In this document: positions 11,741 to 25,154 of the stretch, in pieces
Layout: every line of letters begins with the position of its first letter
How positions within the stretch are numbered: position 1 is the first letter of the stretch
Assembly: GCA_028386065.3 (NCBI GenBank)
Contig: JAKUCV010004200.1
Span: 7,874-71,873 of the forward strand
Source: Turnera subulata
Lineage: Eukaryota > Streptophyta > Magnoliopsida > Malpighiales > Passifloraceae
Length of the DNA: 64,000 nucleotides
Direction: 5' to 3'
The notes under the pieces: model-generated
The model's input: only the letters and a program-made list of their open reading frames with translations
What the model was told of the DNA's origin: nothing
The model's database searches: none
Made by a program: the position numbers and the translations under genes

Positions 11741-12340
11741 TGTCTGATGTGGCATTGACATGGTCTATTAATGGCATTTATCTTCTTGCCCTAAATTAAA
11801 TTGGATCAAACTGAAAATACCATCTTCCTTGAGGGACTAATCTTATAAGAGGTTTTATCCAAAAATATGATAAATATAAACGATAAGAATAAGATTTATT
11901 TATAGGAAAATATATTATTTAAGAGAAAGAAATAAATGGGGAAAAAAACATTCATTCATTCCATCCAATATCCATCTCCTATAATCCTCTCTTTTTTAGA
12001 TTTCTTTTTTCAGTGGGAGAGTCTTGGCCCCCATCTAAATTTCCTCTTCAAAGTCAAAAAGCATAATCAATCCCAAAATTATCCAAACACGACACATCGG
12101 ACGGCCAATATCAAATCCTCTCACCGTCTCTTGCAAACCCCAAAAATAAAAAGGCTTTTATAGAAAAACCCTAGAAAAAATCACAGACGAAAAACCAACA
12201 AATCAAATTACTTACAAAAACATATTTCTTCCCAAAAAGAAAGAAAGAAAAGAAAACAATTTTTTTGGTTGAAAAAAAAATATCTCACTCTCTCCCTCTC
12301 TCTCTCTCTCACTAAAACCCCCAAAAAAGAAAAGAAAACA
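11741..12340 (+). promoter_or_regulatory. Upstream region and 5' UTR of the AHL gene
   Basis: This 600-base gap holds no other gene. It contains a telo-box-like AAACCCTAG at about 12166-12173, a ggcttttatagaaa TATA-like string just before it, and a C/T-rich leader ending in a (CT)n run at about 12290-12311. Telo-boxes and CT-rich leaders are common near starts of plant housekeeping or growth genes; a function here is inference. Confidence 0.4.
12290..12311 (+). repeat. (CT)n microsatellite in the AHL leader
   Basis: An almost pure CT run lies about 30 bases before the AHL start codon. CT runs in plant 5' UTRs are frequent and polymorphic. Confidence 0.8.
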
Positions 12341-15300
12341 ATGGAACACAACGACACCACCACCACCACCACCACCACCAATCCTCCTCCTCCTCCTCAA
12401 CAGCGACACTTCGCCCCTTACTTCACCACTGGCCCACCACCCACCTCCGCCACTTCCCCTACCGTCCCCCCCGCCGCCGCCGCCACCAATGGCCTACTCC
12501 CTCCTCCTCCCGCCCCCACACCTGGCACCACCGATACAACCGCCACTGCCGCCGCCGCCGCCAGTGCTGGGTCCCACCTCCACCAACAACAGCAGCAGCA
12601 GCAGCAACTGATGGTGTTCCCCCACTCGGTGGCCACTCCCTCGGTGGTGGCGGAACAGCCGCCCAAGAGGAAGCGCGGGAGGCCGAGGAAGTATGGGACT
12701 CCGGAACAAGCTCTGGCCGCCAAGAAGAACAGTGCTAGTAGCAGTTCTGCCGCCAGAGCGGAGAAGAGGGAGCAGCAGCAGCAGCAGCACCACCACCAGC
12801 AGCCGGGTTCCCCTTCTTACTCTTCCTCTTCCAAGAAGTCTTCCCTCCACCAACTGCAAGGTTTTGGTGCGTTTACTTTCTGTTTCTTCTTAAACCTGCT
12901 CTTTTTGTTCTTTCTTTTTAGGGTTTGATGAATTGCATGTGATTTTGTGTGTCGTTTTCTGTAAAGTTTCGTGCTTTTTTGCTGGGTGAGTGTTGAATTT
13001 GGTCTCTTCTTCTGGGTTTGCTTCGGAATTAACCGAATTTGCGGGGTGCATTTGCAACCCATTTGTGTGATTTGTTTCCAGTATTGCATTTGAATGGTTC
13101 ATCTCATTTTGCATTGTTAAAGGTGCTAACTTTTCTTCTTGCTTGCCTGCATTGTTTTGGTGGGTGTTTGAGATTTACTTTTGGCATTTTGGTTTTGCTT
13201 GCAACCGACTCTGAGTTGTTCCTTGTCAATATTGCTGGACTTATTTGCTTTCTGTGGTAGGCATTTTACTTGTTGTAAATTTGGTTGCATTTGAATTATT
13301 TACTCCTTCTGTTCTTCTGGTGTCAAGGGTTGTTTTCAAGCGGGTGTGTCAGCAAAATGTTTGGCTTTTCTGAGGTTTGTTATGAATTTGGATTTTTTAT
13401 ACACGTATGGTTGAGATGTTGAAGGTGAAACTCCAACCTTTCTTATTTTGTTTGTTTGTGAATCAGTTTATTTGAAAGGTTGTGTTCAGTTCCTCCATTG
13501 TGTTTACTCATTATTTGTGTATGTGCCTTTTTGAAATAGTTTGGCTTAGAGAATTATCAACTGGTTTCTGTATATGTTGCTTCAGCATAGGTTTTGGTTC
13601 TTGCAATTTGGTTGTCATTTTTGTCCATTATAAAGACCAAGACATTTTTTCATGCTGTTTTTTCCCAAAATTTCATCTGGTTGGCTGCTTTGCTCTGTGT
13701 TGTTATACTACAGGCCTTCTGTATTACTCAGAGGTGGCTGTTTGTAAATTTTGTTTCTTTATGCTTCTTGTTAGGGATTATAGTTTGGTTGTGTTGCAAA
13801 TTTCTACGCTTGGAAAGTGTCATGCATTTAAATTGAAGTTTGCTTCTCTGGTTGAGTGACAATTGTATATTGTAAGCGGGAACTTATTTGTTGTATTTCT
13901 CTGTCTCAAGTTGTTACATTTGGAGGAGTTGGTAGCAACTTAAAGTAGTTATTTCTTATTCCGTTTCCCGTTAATAGGCAGATTTCCGGGTTAGATCTAT
14001 TGTAGCTTTCAGCATAGCTTTTACTGGGGAAATAACTCTGGAGATTTATAATTCAGATGGGATCACTTTTGTAGAGAGTAATTTTGGCCAAAGATGGGTT
14101 GGATCATGATAGAATTTGCTCAAAGCTTGGGAGAGAGAGTCTTATGGTGTTGGAGTGCGTTTCTATGTTAGAAAGAATGGGGGTATTGAGTTTTTGTGTA
14201 GGTAATGGCAACTCTGTTCTCATCTGGCAGATGACTGGTGTAGTACAGGCCCCTGTACAATTTCCAGAACTATCTGCATGAGCAAAAAATGAGGAGGCTG
14301 CTATGAACTCTTGTGTCTTGTTAACCCAAAGAGGTGTGCTATAGGCTCAAGGTCAGAAGTTAGGAACAAGATGTCACTTTTTCTTTCCTTTTAACATAAT
14401 ATACCTAACAAATGCTAAAAGCAATAAAGGATTTTCTATTTTTAAGAGACCCAGTTGGGGTGAACACTTGTGTGATAACAATGAAAACCTTTGGCTTTGA
14501 GTCTTCTCTGTTTTTTTGTTTAGTTTTGGAGGGATGATGGGGGGATTTGGAGGGAGGAGAGGGGATGCTTCTCTCTACTAGTTTTTTGGGTGGTTTCCTG
14601 TACTGTTTCTGTTGTAGTTCCCATCTTCTGATGTTCTGGATTTTTATTTCTTGAACATGTGAGTATTTTATTTCTGTGAGAGGTTCCAGTTTCTCTCTTT
14701 TGGTCTTTGTTGTATTCTTCCACTGTCTGCCGTTGCTTTGATGCTAAATATAAAGGGTGGAGGACTAAAGGTTAAAAAGCTTTCACCCCACAGCCTGCCG
14801 TCCCTCTAAATGTTGTGGCATCTTTAGCGGGAGGGTTAGGGAAGTAGTTTCTAGAAGTTACTAGCTTCTTTTGAACATGGTGTCAAAATTACCATCGATA
14901 ATCAGCTTTTGTGGCATGTCCATGAGTCAAAATTACAATCCAGGTTTGCATTGTGGTTCCTTTTGACGGTCCTCATTAGTTGATTGATTTGAGACCCAGG
15001 TGGTTCGCAACACTGATTTTTGCCACCCCACTTCCATAGGATTTTTTTTTTTTTTTTGTGTGCCATGTCAGTTCATTGGAAGATCTTAACTGGTATCCAT
15101 TTTTGGTCGTCTCTTTGTACATTTTCTTTTCCCTGTTCCGCTAAATATCACTACATCGGTTCTGTAAATGGGTGTTCTTATGCTTTACTGCTGCTTCTGA
15201 TTGTCTATTGCAGGCAACGTGGGGCATGGCTTCACTCCACATGTTATTAACGTAGTTGCTGGTGAGGTATGAATGCATTGTGCTTTCCAGTGTTATTGTT

Positions 15301-18300
15301 GTTCTTTGTATTTCATTACCATTAATTGATATATTCATTTATCAATTGTGTTGTGCATGTATAAAAGCAGCTGTCGTAAAGGGCAACAGATAGTTTGAAC
15401 TTGTTTATTTTTTTCTAAAAACCAGCAGATTTCATATGATGCAATTAATCCTCTCACTTAGTACATGTTGGCGGTTGGCTGACTAACAGCTGAGATAATA
15501 CATCCGGTGCCTTTGGCTTTAGGCACTAAAGTAGTTGGTACCTGAGCAAGCCTGGACATTTTAGCGAGGCGTGGGTACTTTGATTTGAAATGACATCGGA
15601 CATTATTTGATTATGAATGGTTATTGGTTGTGCCATACACCTTGTGTTTGTGGTGGTAACTTCAAATCTGATGCAATCCTTTGTAGCTTTATAAAGAATC
15701 TCAATCATAGACGTTTGTAATCAAATATTTGGAGAGGAAGAAGGGGCTTTATTGTTACATATATGATTATTCAAAAGAATAAGACATGTATGCAGATTTT
15801 TCTCTTCAACTACAAAAAGTTGACTCGTCCAATTCTGACATTAGACAGGTATAAATTTTGGCTCAATGTCAGTAATTAAGTTGGAATAGAATATTCTTAT
15901 TTCTGGGGATTGTGATGCTCTGGGAATAAGTTGAGAAAAGTGTGTGGTAACATGATTAATGAATCAGGTGCTATCTAGCTTAATTAGTAAAGTTACATAG
16001 TGACCAGCCAATTGAAATCCTGCTTGTACCAAGGATGAAAGGAATTTAGAGTTTGGAAGAGCTACCTTGTCTTGCATAGCCCAAGACTTGGTGGACCTCC
16101 AAATTAACCTTTAAAAGAGTCATAATCTACTTAACAAAATCAACAGTGATCAATTTTGTTAACTTAAGTGAATATTATACAATATTGCATTCAATGCATG
16201 CATCAATGCTACGAAAATAACCAAAGCCTTGGGCCTTATGCTGTATTTATCATAATCATCATACTGAAAATATCTTTTATTGGCTTCCTTCTTTCTCATC
16301 CTGTTGAAATGTTGTTTCTTTGCTGCTTATCCTCTCTTGGTTTTCTTCTCATCCTGTACAAATGGTACTTTGCATCCTGTCGTACTACTGGGTTATTGAT
16401 GGTTCAAAAACACCAAGGTCATTTGTTTTTATATGTTATTTCTTGACTTCTTCTAAACGTGATTATATATACTTAGAAATCTATGACATGATAATTAAAA
16501 AAAAATGAAAAATCTTGGACATGATATGTGGTTGTCTGGTTCTCATTTTCATGATATCTCCAAATGTGAGGATATGATCAGACCTTTCTGGCTTCTGCAG
16601 TACCAATTTGATGCCACCTGGAACTTATGTTAGTTCAACATATATTTCAGAAACAACTGCTTTGACCCATTACTGATAAGAAATAAAGCTGTGAATAGTT
16701 GTTTTCTTATATGGGTTTAAACTTCATATATGAATCAGATTGTCTGTTTATCAGCAAATGACTAACTTCATTGCTTAACAGGATGTGACCCAGAAAATAA
16801 TGCTGTTCTTGCAACAAAGTAAGCGTGAAATGTGTATCCTGTCTGCTTCTGGTTCAATTTCAAATGTATCCCTCCGTCAGCCTGCAACATCAGGTGGTAA
16901 CATTGCATATGAGGTAACTTTCTATGAGCCTTATCTCTCATATCAGTTTAATAAATACCTGATTTCTGCAAGTTCTTAGATATCAAAAAGTATTGAGCAT
17001 TGCCATTTAATGCATGCCATCACTGTTGTCAAACTCTGTGGCTTTTGACCTGTCTTGTCCTTTTTTTTTATTTCATATATCTGTGCAGCATATGATTGTA
17101 AGAAGAAGCAAGCCTACAGAATATGGTGGTTATGGAGTTCTTATGGGTGCAAAATAGGACTTAAATATTGATAATTAATTTGAAAATGCAAAGAGGGATC
17201 TTATAAGTTCCTATCTGATTAGGCTAGGTAGGGAAAGCAAGTGCTTTCCGTTGGGGGGAAAAAAAATGAAGAGAGTAGGTGCTAGCTGCAAGGAATTACC
17301 AACAATGTAGTTGAGCAACTACTTATTCACTATCTAAGATCATACAGTGAACACCTTTGATGTCTAGCAATCATTAGTTTGGGTTAATTGGTCAAGAAAA
17401 AGGCAGTGAACATTACTAATTCCTGTAGCATGCCTACCGACATTCATTACTATGCTACCCAAGGGTACACAAGGTTACTTTCTGCTGCTTCTAAAGTTGG
17501 AAGTTATATATTTTTTCATTAATACCATGAAAACAATCATATAGAACATGTATTTGAGTCAAATAGTTATTCTTTAAACAGTTGTACCTGATTTAATTTT
17601 GGTGAGAAATAACTGGACTAGTTGAAGTATAACTTATATCATATCTGTGTGCTCTATCAGGGCCGGTTTGAGATCATATCACTCTCTGGTTCATATGTGC
17701 GTACTGATGGAGGCAGAACAGGTGGGCTGAGTGTGTGCCTGTCTAGTACAGATGGGCACATTATTGGCGGAGGAGTTGGTGGGCCCCTAAAAGCTGCTGG
17801 TCCTGTTCAGGTATTTCTTAAAGTAAACAACTATTTGAAACAAAAAAACACTGACGCCTGAAGTAGGGAAGCTACATCCATGAATAATCTTTTACATTTA
17901 GTGATTTTTTTTGGCGTTCTTCATGTATGAGATTTTCTTGACTCCTGACAATGGAAATTCTCTACCTATATTGGTAATTGGTCTTCTGTAGCGGTTCTTA
18001 GTCATGGTTGTGTACAGGTCATTGTTGGCACTTTTGTGCTCGACAACAAGAAGGATATTGGTGCTGGAATGAAAGGTGATGCCTCTACCAGCAAGTTGCC
18101 GTCACCAGTTGGTGCTGCATCAGTACCAAATATTGGTTTTCGCTCTCCAGTTGAGACTTCCATTAGAAATCCAATCAGGGGCAATGACGATCATCTAGCT
18201 ATGGGAGGAAATCTTTTCATGCAATCTGGAGGTATACATTTTGGGGCACCAAGGCCCACAGATTGGAGGGGCGCTCCTGATCCTAGAACTCTGGGATATG

Positions 18301-18452
18301 AATTAGGAGGTAAATTCTTACTTCTTTGGGAGATCTGTAGAAAAAGCCAGTGGCAGAAATAGTCTTACGTAATTCTTTCTTTTTCAGGAAGATCAGTTCT
18401 TGGATCGCACCAGTCTCCGGAAAATGGGGACTATGACCAACTTTCTGAGTAG
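12341..18452 (+). CDS. AHL: AT-hook motif nuclear-localized (AHL) DNA-binding protein
   Basis: Six exons: 12341-12866 (the donor could also be 12860, same phase), 15214-15266, 16782-16913, 17661-17810, 18018-18309 and 18388-18452. They give 405 residues. The N-terminus is low complexity (Thr, Pro, Ala and Gln runs). An AT-hook KRKRGRPRKYG lies at residues 109-119, and a PPC/DUF296 domain spans about 181-297 (GFTPHVINVVAGED, GRFEIISLSGSY, GGGVGGPLKAAGPVQVIVGTF). The AT-hook binds the minor groove of AT-rich, matrix-attachment DNA and the PPC domain drives AHL trimer formation in the nucleus. The RGRPRKY hook and the five introns fit the intron-containing AHL clade (clade B) rather than the intronless clade. 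The C-terminal tail (GRSVLGSHQSPENGDYDQLSE) is hydrophilic. No disabling change is seen. I do not assign a family number. Confidence 0.93.
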
Positions 18453-19328
18453 AGATTGGCAGTCTTGTGTTTTAGACCACTATTTTCATCTTTCTCCCTG
18501 AAATCGCACAGGTACCATGATAAGGGAAAAATTAGACGCACAACCAACAATTTCTACCCTGTCTAACAGTACAAGATGATGATATGTCTGTACAGATTAG
18601 TGGCACCACTCTTTTTGTTAGCTTTTGTAGCTTGAAGTATTCTCTGAAGACATGCGGTAGTAATATTTCTTTTTGATTTCAGTGTTTGTGCTTGTCACTG
18701 AGAATTTTCAGTCTCCACCAATCTGATTAATTATGCATAACAAAATTGCTAGAATTCCCTTTTATTCAATCTATAGCGCGAACTGGATGTGGGTACAACA
18801 AATGATATTCTACTAATGATGGTGACAAGTATATTATATACAGACTGGTCTTCACCCCCAAGACTATTGCCTGGTTTGCAACACACAGGCATGCAAAGCG
18901 CAACTGTGCACTGATCTTGGTCTAACATTTTGGTGAAGATGGGTTAAACAGAGTATACTAAGTAGGTGAAGGATATGGAAATATGTTGTTTAAAATGCTA
19001 ATCCCAGCAAAGATGCAAATATTAGACCGGTGTGCTAGCTTAGCAATGTAATTAAGCAGTAATATTATTTTAATCATGAGGTTGTGATCGGCAGCTCAAC
19101 TTGGGAATATAATATTCCTTGGTAAGAATGTCTTCACTCATGTGGACGCTAATTAAGGTCATCTTCCCGTTTAAGTTAGCAGCCTATGTTGTCCCCATGA
19201 GTTGTACATAATCTTTTTGGGAAATGGAAACCATTAACTAAAGTGACCCACCAGCGAATTAAAAATATTATTGATATTATCAAAGAAAATTCAAAGTAAG
19301 AAAACCAAAGCGATAGAATCGACGTTGA
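18453..19328. other. AHL 3' UTR and intergenic DNA
   Basis: The first few hundred bases after the AHL stop are the likely 3' UTR. Beyond that I see no gene or clear repeat until the LTR-like sequence that begins near 19329. Confidence 0.4.
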
Positions 19329-20031
19329 AAAATCAGAGCTTTATTTATCTTTCAAGGTCTAATTACAAAGGAGAATGATATTATTAGAAAAAATAAGGAT
19401 TGGAATCTAACAATAAAGCATCAAGCTAGATGAGAAAGATAAGATTTTATTGGATAATTCAGAGGGTATCACCATAGAGGAGGAGTATACAATAGAGAAG
19501 AATGGTTTTTCTAGGGTTCCCCTAACTTAAGGTGGCTGGAAGGATTCTTGAGCCCCCTGTTTTTCGTCCCTTTTTCTCTCTCCTTCTTTCGGTACTTATA
19601 GGCAGCTAAGGTGACCTAGATCGGACGGTCAGGGTTCCTCTGCGCCATCTTGATCTAACGGCTGAGAGGGAGGTGCTAGCCAACTGTCAATCCAGCTGTC
19701 ATGCACTACAGCTTCTGGGTCCTTCCACTTAGTGGGTTGGGCTGCTCAGTGGACTTGACCTTCTCTTTGTGGGCTTCGTTTGGTAAGTCTTGCATTATTT
19801 GGGCCTAAGAATTGGGCTGGACATATCAATAGCCCTCCAAATAGTCGAGCTTCCAAGAAGGTCGGGCATTTGCGTCAATGACGTAGACGTCATCGAGTTA
19901 GTGGAACACGCTTTTGAGAGGACTGCTTCATTAAAAACCTTATCAAGAAAAACCCTGTGGGATAAAAATTTGATGAAGGAAAAAAGAGTGCAGCGCGCGT
20001 TCCACACTTCTTCATTTTGGTTGTGGTTGCA

Positions 20032-20310
20032 TCTCAACAGGGTTCAGCTCTCCGTCTGCCTTCAAGACACCATTTAGGGTTCAGCCCACTATTTGCCTTC
20101 GGGTTTCCGTCCACTCTAGGGACCATGCCTTCTGCATGTCTTCAGTTGGTTCCAGGCATTATTCAGGGTTCATCTCCCTTTCTGCCTTCTGGTTCCCATT
20201 CCCTCTAAGGACCATGCCTTCTGCATGTATTCAGTTGGTTCCAGGCATTATTCAGGGTTCATCTCCCTTTCTGCCTTCTGGTTTCCATTCCCTCCAAGGA
20301 CCATGCCTTC
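20032..20310. repeat. 89-bp tandem array, left part
   Basis: The string gaccatgccttctgcatgt recurs at 20121, 20210 and 20299 (there cut short), giving a period of 89 bases, with a more diverged unit before 20121. The array is interrupted at 20311 by the Copia LTR and resumes at 25747. Confidence 0.85.
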
Positions 20311-20891
20311 TGTTGGGCCCGGTGGCACTATCTTGCGAAAATAATATCACCTTACAAGGAAATAAACAAGTGGAGGACAAAAAAGATAAATGACACACAA
20401 TATTTAACGTGGTTCACCCAAATACCGGGCTACGTCCACAATCCCGATCCCACCGGAAAAACTTCCACTATAAAATAGTAGGCTTACAAGAGAGACTTCC
20501 CTAAATTTTAGGGGTATAATAAACCTACAGTTCTACCCAAAATAGTGTCTCACAAGGTGTTTCCCAAGTGTTTGTCAAAAATACTCCTAAGGTATTTTTC
20601 TTCACTATTTTGTCACTCCCTAATTTAAGAGGGGAATTTTTCTTCTCAATTTTTCTTCCCTCTCACACATTCTCTCTTTCACTCTTTTATTCACACTTGT
20701 TGTGAATGCTTAGGATGCTTTGAAGAGCAAATGAGAAGCCTATTTATAGGCATCTCGTCAGGGACCAATTTGCAGAAACCAAGAACTCCAGGGACTAATC
20801 TGCAAAATACTTAGTGCTCTACTGATAGCAATTAGTGCTCCATTAATGCTAGTGGTGGGCCCCACAATGAGGAGGAACCCACTTACCAACA
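20311..20891 (-). repeat. 3' LTR of the Copia at 20-26 kb
   Basis: It is 581 bases with TG...CA ends. It matches 25155-25746 at about 95% by eye and is shorter mainly by one 12-base gap near its end. Confidence 0.93.
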
Positions 20892-20907
20892 ATTCTCTCC
20901 CTTCCGA

Positions 20908-22996
20908 CTATATGTTGGGGGGATCCACCAGTCCGGCAGCTTCACGGCAGTATTCAAACTTCCCTCTTCGAAGTGTCTTTGTCAGCATGTCAGATCTATT
21001 CTTTTCTGTATAGATCTTCTCGAGTTGTGGTTGCTTCTTCTCTAGCACATCCCTGATCCAGTTGTATCTCACATCTATGTGTTTCGTTCTGGAATGAAAA
21101 GAGGCATTCTTCGCAAGATGGATAGCACTTTGACTATCACAGAATAGCTGATAACTGTCTTGCGAAAAACCAAGTTCAGTTAAGAACTTCTTCATCCACA
21201 ACAACTCCTTACATGCTTGCGTTGCTGCAATAAACTCAGCTTCTGTAGTTGACAGAGCAACACACTTCTGTAGCCTTGATTTTCATGACACAGCTCCCCC
21301 TGAAATCAGGTATCCTGATGTAGATTTTCTGGAACTAACATCACCAGCCATATCTGCATCAGTGTATCCAACCAGCACTGGCTTGTTTTCACTATAACAT
21401 AGACACATTTTGGAAGTTCCTCGAAGAAACCTGAGAATCCACTTCACAGCATTCCAATGCTCTTTACCAGGATTCGAAAGGTATCGGCTAACCAGTCTGA
21501 CTGCGTGAGCAATGTCTGGTCGGGTACATACCATGACATACATCAAGCTTCCCACTGCTGAGGCATATGGAACCCGCTCCATTTCTTTCTTCTCCTCATC
21601 CGTAGATTGACTCTGCTCAGGACTTAGTCTAAAGAAGTTAGCAAGAGGACAGCTGACTGCTTTAGCCTTATCCATGTTGAACCTCTGAAGCACTTTCTTA
21701 ATGTACTTCTCCTGAGACAACCATATCTTCTTGGCTTGTCGATCTCGAACAATTCTCATCCCGAGAATTTGTTTTGCTGGCCCCAAGTCTTTCATGGCGA
21801 AAAACTTGCTTAGCTGTGCTTTCAAGCTGTTGATTCTGGAGACATTCTGGCCAACAATCAGCATATTATCCATATAGAGCAATAGGATGATGAAATCATC
21901 GTCAGAAAATTTCTGGACGAACACACAATGGTCTGAAGTAGTCTTCTTATAGCCCTGTTGCTCCATCACTGACTCGAACTTCTTATACCACTGTCTTGGA
22001 GCTTGTTTTACAAATGTAATCCTCTTTTCCTTTCTACTGGAAACCCTTTGGCTGCTCCATGTATATCTCTTCTTCCAAGTCACCATGTAGGAAGGCTGTC
22101 TTGACATCCATTTGTTCAACCTCCAGGTTAAGACTTGCAGCCAATCCCATCACTGTGCGGATTGAGGTCATCTTTACCACTGGTGAGAAGATTTCATCAA
22201 AGTCTATCCCTTTCCTTTGACTGAAACCTTTGACAACCAATCTTGCTTTGAATCTTGGAAGTGGACTGTGCTCCTCATGCTTGATCCTGAACACCCACTT
22301 GTTCTTCAAAGCTTTCTTGCCTTTAGGTAACTTCACCAGCTCAAAAGTCTTGTTCTTATGCAAGGATTTCATCTTTTCTTGCATGGCTTTAACCCACTTC
22401 TCCTTAATCTCATCATTAATAGCTTCATCATAGCTTTCTGGTTCTCTCCCATCAGTGAGCAACAAATAATCACTTAGAGAATATCTGGTAGAGCGTTGCA
22501 CAACTCTGCCAGACCTTGCTCGATAAGGAGAGCTACTTGAAGCCTGAGGAAGGTCATCTCTAGCTGCATCATCATCACCTGCATCGTCATTGCCATCATC
22601 CTCAATAGCATCTGTTGGCTCATTTTCAGCAGGATCATCTAGAATTTCAGGATGAATATCCTCAACATCATCTCCATCATGTCTCGGCACCACTGGTGGA
22701 GGTAACTGAAACTCTACTGGATCATCACTGGACTTCTCTGCTTTATCAATGTCTTCTATGGTTTGATCTTCCACAAAGACAACATCTCGACCCTTGATAA
22801 GCTTTTTCTCTACCAGATCATAGAACCTATAGCCAAGCATGTCTTGGCCATAGCCGATGAATACACACTGCCTCGTCTTGGCATCTAGTTTGCTTCTTTC
22901 ATCCTTGGGGATGTGAACATGAGCTTTACACCCAAATACTCGTAGGTGATCGTAGGAGATGTCTCTTCCTGACCACACCTTCTCTGGAGCCTCATA
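20908..22996 (-). pseudogene. Copia RT and RNase H, broken
   Basis: Reading on the minus strand from 22996: the integrase C-terminus (HLRVFGCKAHVHIPKDERSK), a linker, then RT with KARLVVKGFSQRKGIDFDE and MDVKTAFLHGDLEEEIYMEQP. At about 22005-22040 a premature TAG and a small deletion remove the expected SLYGL motif and shift the frame; RT resumes at QAPRQWYKKFE. The catalytic YxDD box reads YMDN (codons at 21865-21870), so the second aspartate is lost. A W-to-stop TGA lies at 21283-21285 before the RNase H part, which ends in DVRYNWIRDVL and DMLTK motifs. Four independent lesions make this a pseudogene. Confidence 0.9.
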
Positions 22997-24886
22997 CTAA
23001 AGAGGAACACAAGGTGAATGGTTCAGCACATAAGCCGCTGTAAGTAGTGCTTCACCCCAAAAGACCTGTGGTAACTTCGAGTGAGAGAGTAAGCATCTGG
23101 TACTCTCAATCAAAGTTCTATTCATCCTCTCAGCTAAGCCATTCAACTGTGGAGTTTTGGGTTTAGTAAACTGATGCCGAATACCATGCTCTTTGCAGTA
23201 AGCATCAAATGGACCTGTGTACTCACCACCATTATCTGTCCGGATGCACTTCAGCTTCTTTCTTGTCTCTCTTTCCACCATGGTTAGGAACTGCTTGAAA
23301 ACTGATAACACTAGACCCTTAGACTTTAATGTGTAAGCCCAAGTTTTTTGTGAGTGATCATCAATGAAGGTCACAAAATACTGGGCACCATCAAGGGACT
23401 TGTTGAAAGGCCCGCAGAGATCTGAGTGTACCAGTTCTAGCACATCTTTCTTTCTAGAAGGAGGAAAGCTCTTGAAAGAAACTCTACTTTGCTTACAAGC
23501 TAGACAGTGACTGCACTTCTTCAGCTGGATTTGTTTCAATCCTGACAGAACATTCTTCTTGACCAGCTTCACCATTGACTTCTCACCCATGTGTCCAAGG
23601 CGTCTGTGCCACAGCTGAACTTGGCTGTCGTTCTCCACAACATTTACATCATGCTGAGGAACCTTTGCCTGGGTCACGTACAACTTTGAAACCTTTGTAC
23701 CTCGTGCCACCACTAACGAGCCTTTGGTGAGCTTCCATTGACCATTGTAGAAGGTATTACAAAAACCTTCCTCGTCGAGCTTATCAACAGAGATTAGATT
23801 CAGACTCATATCTGGAATATGCCTGACATCCTTCCAAAGTAGCTTCATCCCATTCATGGTCTCTAGGCAAAAATCTCCTTTGCCGACGACCATTGAGAAT
23901 TTATCATTTCCCATTCTTACAGTCCCAAAATTACCGGGTGTGTAAGATGAGAAGAGTTCTCTCCGTGGTGTAGCACGAACAGTAGCACCACTATCAACTA
24001 CCCAACTTGTCTCATGGATAGTAAGGTTGATGATATCATCATCACAAACTACATTGAACTCTCCGAGAGAATTCGCTTCTTCATCACTGCTTTCTTCTTT
24101 CTTCACATCTTTGCCTTTGTTCTTCTTCTGGTCCTTTTTGAACTGTCGGTAGAATCTCTTGATGTGGCCCTTCTTCTTGCAGTAATGACACTCAACATTG
24201 GCGAACTTGTTGGATTTACCCCTGCTCTTGTCTCGGTTACTTTGACCCTTGTTTTGACTTTTCCCCCTTGTCACTGTAGCCAAGACCTTTGTCTGTGAAG
24301 AAGACGAGCATTGTGTTCTTCGTCTCATCTCTTCATTCAGAATGCCACTTTTGACGGTTTCCATACTCACGACACCGTTAGGTGCAGAGTTTGTGATTGA
24401 AACCTTCAAGGTTTCCCATGAATCTGGGAGAGTCGCCAGGACCATAAGAGCAAGCACCTCATCGTCAAAATTTATGCCCATACTAGCCAACTGATCCACG
24501 ATCCCTTGCATCTCATTAAGGTGATCTGCAATCAATTTGCCTTCCTGGTATTTTACTTGCATCAACTTCGTCAAGTAAAATAGCTTGTTGTTCCCTGTCT
24601 TTGAGGCATATAATTCTTCGATCTTCTCCCACAGCGTTCTAGCATGCTCAATGCCAGAAATATGGTTGTAAACATTATTTTCAACAAATTGCCGTATATA
24701 GCCGCAGACTTGGATGTGTTCAAACTCCCACTCCTCGTCTGACTTATCTTCAGGCTTTACCGTACTGAACACCTGTAAATGCATCTTCGTCACGAATAGG
24801 AGATCCTTCATCTTGTTTCTCCATAAGTGGTAATTTGTACCATCAAGGGTGATCATCTTGTTTATCCTCGCCTCCGTCTGGATCAA
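22997..24886 (-). pseudogene. Copia gag, protease and integrase frame (629 residues)
   Basis: The frame is continuous and ends at a TAG (22997-22999) that cuts the integrase from its C-terminus. Gag covers about residues 1-230. The zinc knuckle has C233, C236 and H241, but the last Cys is Tyr at 246. The protease active site is WVVDSGAT with D298. Integrase shows H427, H432, C458, C461 and the D,D,E triad at D489, D551 and E586. No ATG is visible at the usual gag start; the frame opens upstream of residue 1 without one. Gag would form the particle, the protease cut the polyprotein, and integrase insert the cDNA. Confidence 0.9.
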
Positions 24887-25154
24887 AGACTGACTAGCTC
24901 CTTGATCTAGGAAAATCCTTGCGGTGAATAGTGCCCGTACAAGTAGTGAATTGAACTGATTCGATAATTCCCAGAAAAGATGGCCTAGCCGATCTCCTAA
25001 GACAGAATTATCATTCCAAGATAAATCCCCAGGAAAGACTGGAGGAACAAAGGTTCACTTAAAACCCAGTCTCCTAGACAGGATTCACTTGCACAGTGTA
25101 TTAATTCATAACCTTACACTTGACAAAGCACAAACCTTCTGCTCTGCTACCAGT

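Noticed and set aside
12418..12859. Antisense open frames over the first AHL exon
   Set aside because: They are shadows of the low-complexity Pro, Ala and Gln coding sequence on the + strand, which has clear domain and splice support.
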